Positions 58,501 to 64,000 of a DNA stretch of 64,000 nt are shown piece after piece. Both the position numbers and the translations under genes were made by a program. The stretch is from Brienomyrus brachyistius (Eukaryota > Chordata > Actinopteri > Osteoglossiformes > Mormyridae). Each line of letters begins with the position of its first letter. Position 1 is the first letter of the stretch. Below the pieces are notes generated by a model. The model was not told the DNA's origin. It saw only the letters and a list, made by a program, of their open reading frames with translations, and searched no databases. The DNA lies in the NCBI RefSeq assembly GCF_023856365.1, contig NW_026042395.1, positions 1 to 64,000 of the forward strand, given 5' to 3'.

Positions 58501-59932
58501 GGGGGCGGCATGGTGGTGCAGTGGTTAGGGTGAGGGGGCAGCATGGTGGTGCAGTGGTTAGGGTGAGGGGGCGGCATGGTGGTGCAGTGGTTAGGGTGAG
58601 GGGGCGGCATGCTGGTGCAGTGGTTAGGGTGAGGGGGCGGCATGGTGGTGCAGTGGTTAGGGTGAGGGGGCGGCATGGTGGTGCAGTGGTTAGGGTGAGG
58701 GGGCGGCATGGTGGTGCAGTGGTTAGCACTGTTGCCTCACACTTCTGGGTCGCAGGTTCGAGTCTCCGCCTGGGTCACATGTGTGTGGAGTTTGCATGTT
58801 CTCCCCATGTCGTCGTGGGGTTTCCTCCGGGTACTCCGGTTTCCCCCCACAGTCCAAAAACATGCTGAGGCTAATTGGAGTTGCTAAATTGCCCGTTGGT
58901 GTGCATGCATGAGTGAATGGTGTGTGAGTGTGCCCTGCACTGGGCTGGCCCCCCATCCTGGGTTGTTCCCTGCCTCGTGCCCATTGCTTCCGGGATAGGC
59001 TCTGGACCCCCCGCCACCCAGTAGGATAAGCGGTTTGGAAAATGGATGGTGGCACGGTGGTGCAGTGGTTAATGCTGTCGCCTCACACCTCTGGAACCTG
59101 ACAGGTGCTGAGCCTGACGTCCCAATATCTCTTTCATATGGGAGATGCTTCTTGTAAATAGCAAATTCAAAATGTCTGAGTGTTTTCTGTAAATTAAAGT
59201 ATCTCTAACCCTCATTTCCAGTCTCATTTCAGTTACAGGTTTGCAGACTCCAATTAGCATTTATCTTATTCCAACTTACACTGTGAATGTTTGAATGTCG
59301 ATGATTATTATTATTATTATTAAGCTTATTATATTTTGAGGGGGGGGGTCTTGTGGAATTGTTTGTGGTTTTGTTGTCAATCATGCTTCCAGCACCTCCT
59401 TCTGAAATGTGTTTGGCGTTCAGGGCAAAGGGAAAATGAACACATACTGGCTTATCGGCAACAAGAACTACAGCGTGCAGAACGACAGTCTGGTCTGTCA
59501 CTGGAACCCCAGTCTCTCCAGGAGGAAGAAGACGGTGGCAGACAGCACTGTGTCGGTGGCCCAGGTAGGTGCCATCCCAGCGGGATGTGAAATATCCTCA
59601 AGTTTTTTTTCTTCTTCACTGCCACGGTGCGGTTATCGGTGTTCGTGCGTCTGCTGTCTCCTCAGTCCGGGGCCAGCATCGCGGTGCAGAGCGTCAGCGA
59701 GAAGGCCAACACACCGGTGCCCACACCTGCAACGGACAACACGGTGTATGTGTCGGCGCAGGTGGAGCACAGCGCGATGGAGCCCAAGGCGCAGGAATCC
59801 TTGACTGGACAGCTGCATGGGTGCGACTATGCGGCCACCCATTCCTCTGGGGGGGGTCCTATTGAGCAGAACATCTACCCCCCCACAGGCGATAAGCCAG
59901 ACCTGCTGCCGGGGTCAGTCCTTAACACCTAG
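52515..59932 (+). CDS. Two-pass membrane guanylyl cyclase with a NIT-like extracellular sensor domain
   Basis: Eight exons: 52515-52660, 53487-54612, 56516-56650, 56784-56958, 57801-57899, 58252-58343, 59424-59564, 59666-59932; 2,181 nt, 726 residues. Order: basic Ser-rich cytosolic start (1-60), membrane segment (about 62-82), helical Cys-containing ectodomain of about 265 residues with sequons NAT, NAT and NMS, membrane segment (about 349-368), coiled-coil linker of HNOBA type (370-424), class III cyclase domain (425 to about 610), tail. Metal ligands Asp431 (SDIVGF) and Asp475 (IGDAY), guanine-selecting Glu471 and Cys543, and Asn550/Arg554 are all present, so it should make cGMP. The 2-TM architecture matches NIT guanylyl cyclases; the sensor match ([23 protein letters not shown]) is weak and inferred. 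The acceptor at 58251 was chosen because it alone keeps the frame. No kinase-homology domain is present, unlike natriuretic-peptide receptors. Confidence 0.88.
54613..56515 (+). other. Cyclase intron 2, with a tRNA-like SINE fragment
   Basis: About 1.9 kb with no exon. At roughly 54720-54800 are an A-box-like GACACAGTGGTTAAGGAT and a B-box-like CCGGTTCAAGTC, suggesting a tRNA-derived SINE. The rest is AT-rich. Confidence 0.5.
57141..57154 (-). promoter_or_regulatory. CTCF-like motif
   Basis: On the minus strand CCACCAGAGGGCGC, a close match to the CTCF core with its GCGC flank, within cyclase intron 4 (56959-57800). Confidence 0.5.
57941..58020. repeat. 41-bp tandem duplication
   Basis: CATGTCTACCGTAATGCC through CATGCCCTTCTG is present twice, back to back, in cyclase intron 5 (57900-58251). 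Confidence 0.95.
58472..58702. repeat. 33-bp tandem repeat made from a SINE head, 7 copies
   Basis: Unit GCGGCATGGTGGTGCAGTGG plus TTAGGGTGAGGGG is repeated seven times and runs straight into the SINE at 58703, whose first 20 bases are the same. Because 33 is divisible by three, long open frames cross it; they are not genes. Confidence 0.93.
58703..59050 (+). mobile_element. tRNA-derived SINE, nearly full length
   Basis: A box GGTGCAGTGGTTAGCACTG, B box GGTTCGAGTCTCCGCC, conserved body (CACATGTGTGTGGAGTTTGC, TCCGGGTACTCCGGTTTCC) and a tail with GGATAAGCGGTTTGGAAAAT then GGATGG. In cyclase intron 6 (58344-59423). A short second head follows at about 59051-59105. Confidence 0.85.
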
Positions 59933-60400
59933 CTACCTTGAGAAGGCTTCTGCGTTCCAACAATGTGCATCACATGACTGAAATGTTTATACAGCTTTAG
60001 TACTATGAGAATGTATGTGCTAATTCATGATTTGTGTGGTGTGTGGATGTTTACAACATCAGTGACAGAAACATGTTAGTGTTCACCATCCATGTGTTAA
60101 TATTGTCCCGCTGATTATTATTCTATGAAATAAGTTCTGATTGAATTATTACTGTAAGACATATGAGATAGTGTATTCTTTTTTTGAGGTACAGTATAGC
60201 TTCACATGCCATCTTAAAATTTTAATTTATCAGATTATCAACGACAACAAAGAAACATGATCTCTTGTATTCCACAGTGCAGCCTTCGCTAGGTAGAATA
60301 TTATCTGTTCTTTTGGTGTATTAGGACAGAGAGCATATGTCTCAAAATGTTGACCTTTTTACTTATATGAGTAAATATAAATAAACGTACTTCTAAACTT
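59933..60400 (+). other. Cyclase 3' UTR with AATAAA at 60380-60385
   Basis: AT-rich sequence from the stop codon to the first clear polyadenylation signal, AATAAA within ATATAAATAAACG. Confidence 0.55.
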
Positions 60401-60606
60401 CGATTCCAAATCATTCACTGCAAAATCTGGATAACTGATGACGTTATATATGTGCTCTACAAATACTCTGTCCTTCATTTGTTAGAGTTGCAGCATCATA
60501 CGCCTCCGTGGTTCGATTATCTCCCTGGATATATGGACTGGCAGCCAATCCAGGGCGTCCCCCCCGTCTTGTGTACTGTGCTTTTTGGGATCCAGGTTCA
60601 GCTAGA

Positions 60607-60809
60607 CTGGTGTTTCCCAACCCGGTCCTCGGGGACCCCCTGACGGTTCATGTTTTTGCTCCCTCCAATCTCCCAGCCAGAAACTGCACATTTGTGCTCC
60701 CTCCCAATACTCCGACACACCTGTGTCAGGTATTCAGTGTTCTTGAGCTGGGAGAGACAAGAAACCTGGACTGTCTGGGCGTCCCCAAAGACTAGGGTGG
60801 GAAACACTG
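60607..60809. mobile_element. hAT-like MITE, 203 bp
   Basis: Starts CTGGTGTTTCCCAACCCGG and ends TAGGGTGGGAAACACTG. Flanked by AGCTAGA at 60600-60606 and 60810-60816. Longest copy of the family in the window. Confidence 0.8.
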
Positions 60810-61357
60810 AGCTAGAACATTCACTGGAATACTGAGTATGGCAAAAAAGACCATCTTGATATTTCAAGTTGCAGTGTTTTAGCCCTCAGTTTAACAAGAG
60901 TGCCATCCTATGCCTGAAGTCTTCTGTTTATTGATGACACAATACACATATGACAATGGAGACAAAGACACTGGCTCATACCTACAAGGGTTTACATGAG
61001 AATTTAAAATTACCTCTAGGACAGGGCTAGCAATCCAGCGGTAATGGACGGGTCTCATAAAAATTCATGTACGCCTCCCCCACAGTTCACCTACGCTATT
61101 AGCATGATCCATTGTTTTCTGCCACATTTCAAAGGAAACAATGTTGCTATTAATCCAATCAGACGAGACGCCCATGATTGGAGTCATTATTGGGGATGTA
61201 TTCATGTGTGACAGGATTATAGGTGCACTGCATCCCAGTGTCACTTCTGGTGCTACACTTCCAGGGACTCTGCACTGCCTAATGCAGCACTGGCTTCATT
61301 TCACTTTGTTCATCTTTCATTGTTTTCACCCAGGTGCTTGGCAGCAGTGATGGCCAA

Positions 61358-61510
61358 ATGAAGCGTCATGAACCACTTGCTGTAATATCTTACCCCACTA
61401 GATGGTGCTCTCTGTTAAAAAAAGGGGCTCAAAGCATGCAGCAAAGCAAACCAAGAGTGCCACCTAGTGGGGTGAAAAATACAGCAAATGGTTCACAAAG
61501 CTTCATTTAG
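61358..61510. mobile_element. Palindromic MITE, second copy
   Basis: Left ATGAAGCGTCATGAACCACT and right inverse (AAGCTTCATTTAGCC). Inner CCCCACTAGATGG and CCACCTAGTGGGG words face each other. Same family as 15386-15548, more diverged. Confidence 0.7.
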
Positions 61511-61566
61511 CCATTACTACTTGACAGACCTAAATTGGTTAACATTCTGCCAGTTGTATGCTTACA

Positions 61567-61580
61567 CCAGCAGGTGGCGC
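61567..61580 (+). promoter_or_regulatory. CTCF-like motif
   Basis: CCAGCAGGTGGCGC fits CCASYAGRKGGC. It lies about 60 bp beyond the palindromic MITE, close to the dispersed repeat at 61585. Confidence 0.45.
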
Positions 61581-61584
61581 CATT

Positions 61585-61700
61585 AGAGATTTTGGGTCCC
61601 ATGAAACCATATGCTGTTGGCCCCCCCCAACCTAGACCAATCCAATTATGTTCCACATTTTTAGAGGTCCTTGGAATCATCCCAATCCCCCACCCCATGG
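61585..61700. repeat. Dispersed repeat, related to 28950-29050
   Basis: Shares ordered words GACCAAT, AATTATGTTCCA and CCTTGGAATCATCC with the copy near 28,950. Class unknown. Confidence 0.6.
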
Positions 61701-63904
61701 TGCACCAAGATTCTTCAGCAGGGTTAACTTAAGCTACGAGTCATGACCGCCCAATAGGAAAACCTCTTACCTAAATTCTCATTGGACAATCATGACTTCT
61801 ATCTTAAGTTAACCCAACTAACTGAGAAATCCTGCTTTCTAAAAATTAATATATACATTATATAATCTTACACATTAATCTTAATCTGAAGTTGCACTCA
61901 TCAATTTTGTTACAAAACTTTATCTGAGAACTTGTAGCGGTCCAGTAATAAATATTTCTTCCCAGTAAAATTTAATTTCAGACCACTGTAAATAATGACC
62001 ACAAGGTGGTGCTAGCGGACTATCGCTGCTCAATCCGCGCGCGTCATCTAACAAGACAGGAGTCGTTTCTTGGTATAGTAACCTGCTATTTACCGTTTTT
62101 TTTTTTTTTTTTTTTTACTTTTTACGTTTTTTTGCACAACGGGTCTTGAGTTCTCATACTAAAATTTCGTTTTTATATTAACGTTTCTTAGCTATATCAA
62201 AAGTCTGTTGATAATATAGATAAGTGTTGGTTTGGTAGTTAGGCTGGAAACATTATACAGTGCTATTCTTGAATAACGGAAATATTCAAATTATTGAGGT
62301 TTTCCGTGAAGTAAACTGTAACGTAAATGCAGGGAAGGCTGTATTCAGTATAACCGACGAATAGGTTCATTTATTAATCTCGGATTAAGGGCTGAATATT
62401 ATCAATAACAATGCAGCCACTTCCCTCTTTACAACAGATCACGTGGATGAATCAAACTTAGGTCCCCGTATGTGATTCTTTAATTTGTTTCACCATCACA
62501 ATATTTACAGTCATAAAGAGTAAATTACCTCCATCTGCATTACCCTCCCTGTATTTAATATTGTATTACCCAAAAGATACATATTTTCATTCAACCCACA
62601 TGAATACACCACTTTATTGTATACTGCAAAAGTACGGGTCTGGTTTAAGGTAGCATCTCTGCATTAGACTGTGCCGGCTGTATAGGATGCTAAGTACATT
62701 CACACATGTTTGTTTATTGATGAAACGGAGTGATATTTGTCAAGCAAATTTCCAACATTTTCGTTCAGTCACTAAAGTGTGACAGACCTCAAGGCCAGAG
62801 GACACAGTAACGGAAAAATTTCTTGAATCTACCGCATCGCTGGAATAGCACACTCGATGGGAAAATTTGAGTTGGGGATACAGTCATTATTCACTAGTAC
62901 GTACAGAAGTGTCACATCGTATTGGGTCAGACTGAGTACAGGCAGGGGGTGGGAGGGTGTGTGGCTGGATTTCTAGGGCGTTCATCATATGACCCACAAC
63001 ATCGTCTCCCATAAACACTTGAGCTTTTCGTCGGCTGAGTGGTGTGACATTGAGGAGCTGGGTGCATCTGGAATAGCAGATGCTGGGGGCATGTGGAGCG
63101 TGGTGCGGGGCACGACCGCCACAGAACCAGCTGAGGCCGGATGCCAGACAATCAGGGCATAAATAAAGGAACCTTTCTCTCGCTACTGAGCTGGAAACAG
63201 GATAAGTGGAGGCGAAGCTGGAAAAAGTTTTGTTGCAGGCAGGTTTTATGGACACAAACAAGTGGTTGTTTGCCTTTAAGGACACTGGCCAAAACCTACT
63301 ACTAAAATTTAAAATAGGTTAATGCATTGCTTTGCTGAAGATGTTCCATGAATATAGGTTGAAAGTAGAAAAAGATTCTGACATTTCATATTACTACTAA
63401 TAATAAGTATTATCCTTAAGGGTGTTTGTCACATGACAAAGAGCAGAAAATAAGATGATTTTATACTGCAAACATGAATCTCCCAAACGTTCAGCTGGTA
63501 TCTGGATTTGTGGCTGTAGCCTCAAATGTAAAATAAAACTTTTTTACCACTAAAGTCTTGTTTTTCCCGGGTACCAAAGGGAGTTCATTTCCCTCTCTGA
63601 TTTATCCATGGCTGCAGAAGCTCTAGTCGCAGTTGCTTTTCAATGAACAAAATGTTCTCAGTCGCGGCACGAATTTGTTTGTTTCATTCAATAACTGATT
63701 CATCGTTAAGGACACTCAGCAATGATTTTCGCCAGATAGTGGTGTGATGATGTACAGATGTGAGTTATTAATAAAATATATCTGGAGCTGTATTTAAGGG
63801 CGGATGTTTATGAACTGAATGAATCATTGAATGAATCTGAACAATTTTTTCTTTTCGCTGAACAAACTCAAAATAATCGATCGACTGAAAGGATACTTGT
63901 CTTG

Positions 63905-64000
63905 GGGCGGCATGGTGGTGCAGTGGTTAGCAATGTTGTTTCACACCTCTGAGACTTGGGTTCGAGTCTCCGCCTGGGTCACATGTGTGTGGAGTTTGCA
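63905..64000 (+). mobile_element. tRNA-derived SINE, cut by the window end
   Basis: Same head as the SINE at 58703: GCGGCATGGTGGTGCAGTGG, then B box GGTTCGAGTCTCCGCC and CACATGTGTGTGGAGTTTGC, where the window ends. Confidence 0.85.

Larger units (their letters stand above)
60401..64000. other. Intergenic, repeat-rich, no gene recognised
   Basis: Holds the MITEs at 60607 and 61358, the dispersed repeat at 61585, a CTCF-like motif, a poly-T run at about 62096-62116 and a SINE head at the window edge. Open frames here are short and of random composition. Confidence 0.5.

Noticed and set aside
58403..58868. Repetitive open frames on both strands (about 90-126 codons)
   Set aside because: Produced by the 33-bp tandem repeat, which keeps frame; no unique protein sequence.
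60401..64000. Possible further gene at the right edge
   Set aside because: All open frames are short, overlap MITE or SINE sequence, and show no family features.

Overview
The window is nuclear DNA of a ray-finned fish. Evidence for a vertebrate: long introns with GT-AG splice sites, vertebrate-sized proteins, abundant CA repeats, hAT-, mariner- and pogo/Tigger-like non-autonomous transposons, and tRNA-derived SINEs of the type common in teleosts. The species cannot be named from the sequence. Runs of 10 or more G or C are unusually frequent.

Layout. From 1 to about 12.7 kb there is no recognisable gene: a GC/CpG-rich left part, then AT-rich DNA with enhancer-like segments near 10.0, 11.4-11.8 and 12.05-12.25 kb. 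From 14.2 to about 28.6 kb on the minus strand lies mfn2 (mitofusin 2): 17 coding exons reconstructed, 757 codons, with a probable 3' UTR back to about 12.7 kb and a 5' UTR exon at 28.43 kb. From about 29.8 to 42.7 kb, also minus, lies plod1 (procollagen-lysine hydroxylase 1): 19 exons, 733 codons. Head to head with it on the plus strand is kiaa2013 (44.44-48.45 kb, 3 exons, 609 codons). The order kiaa2013-plod1-mfn2 is the same as on human 1p36.22. Downstream on the plus strand (52.5-59.9 kb) is an 8-exon, 726-codon two-pass membrane guanylyl cyclase. Its sensor region resembles the NIT (nitrate/nitrite sensing) guanylyl cyclases known mainly from invertebrates. The last 3.6 kb is repeat-rich intergenic DNA.

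The genes do not form a pathway: mfn2 acts in mitochondrial outer-membrane fusion, plod1 in ER collagen lysine hydroxylation, kiaa2013 encodes a poorly known membrane protein, and the cyclase makes cGMP. They are linked by ancient synteny.

Most interesting observations: the complete NIT-type guanylyl cyclase gene with its whole sensor module in one exon; a (UG)40 tract 8 nt upstream of an in-frame mfn2 exon, laid out like TDP-43-regulated exons; two tiny uORFs chained by overlapping stop/start codons in front of the mfn2 start; a GC-AG intron in plod1; a 16-copy 38-bp minisatellite that grew inside a hAT-like MITE; a palindromic MITE family carrying paired CTCF-like cores; and a near-perfect 58-bp-arm hairpin in a plod1 intron.
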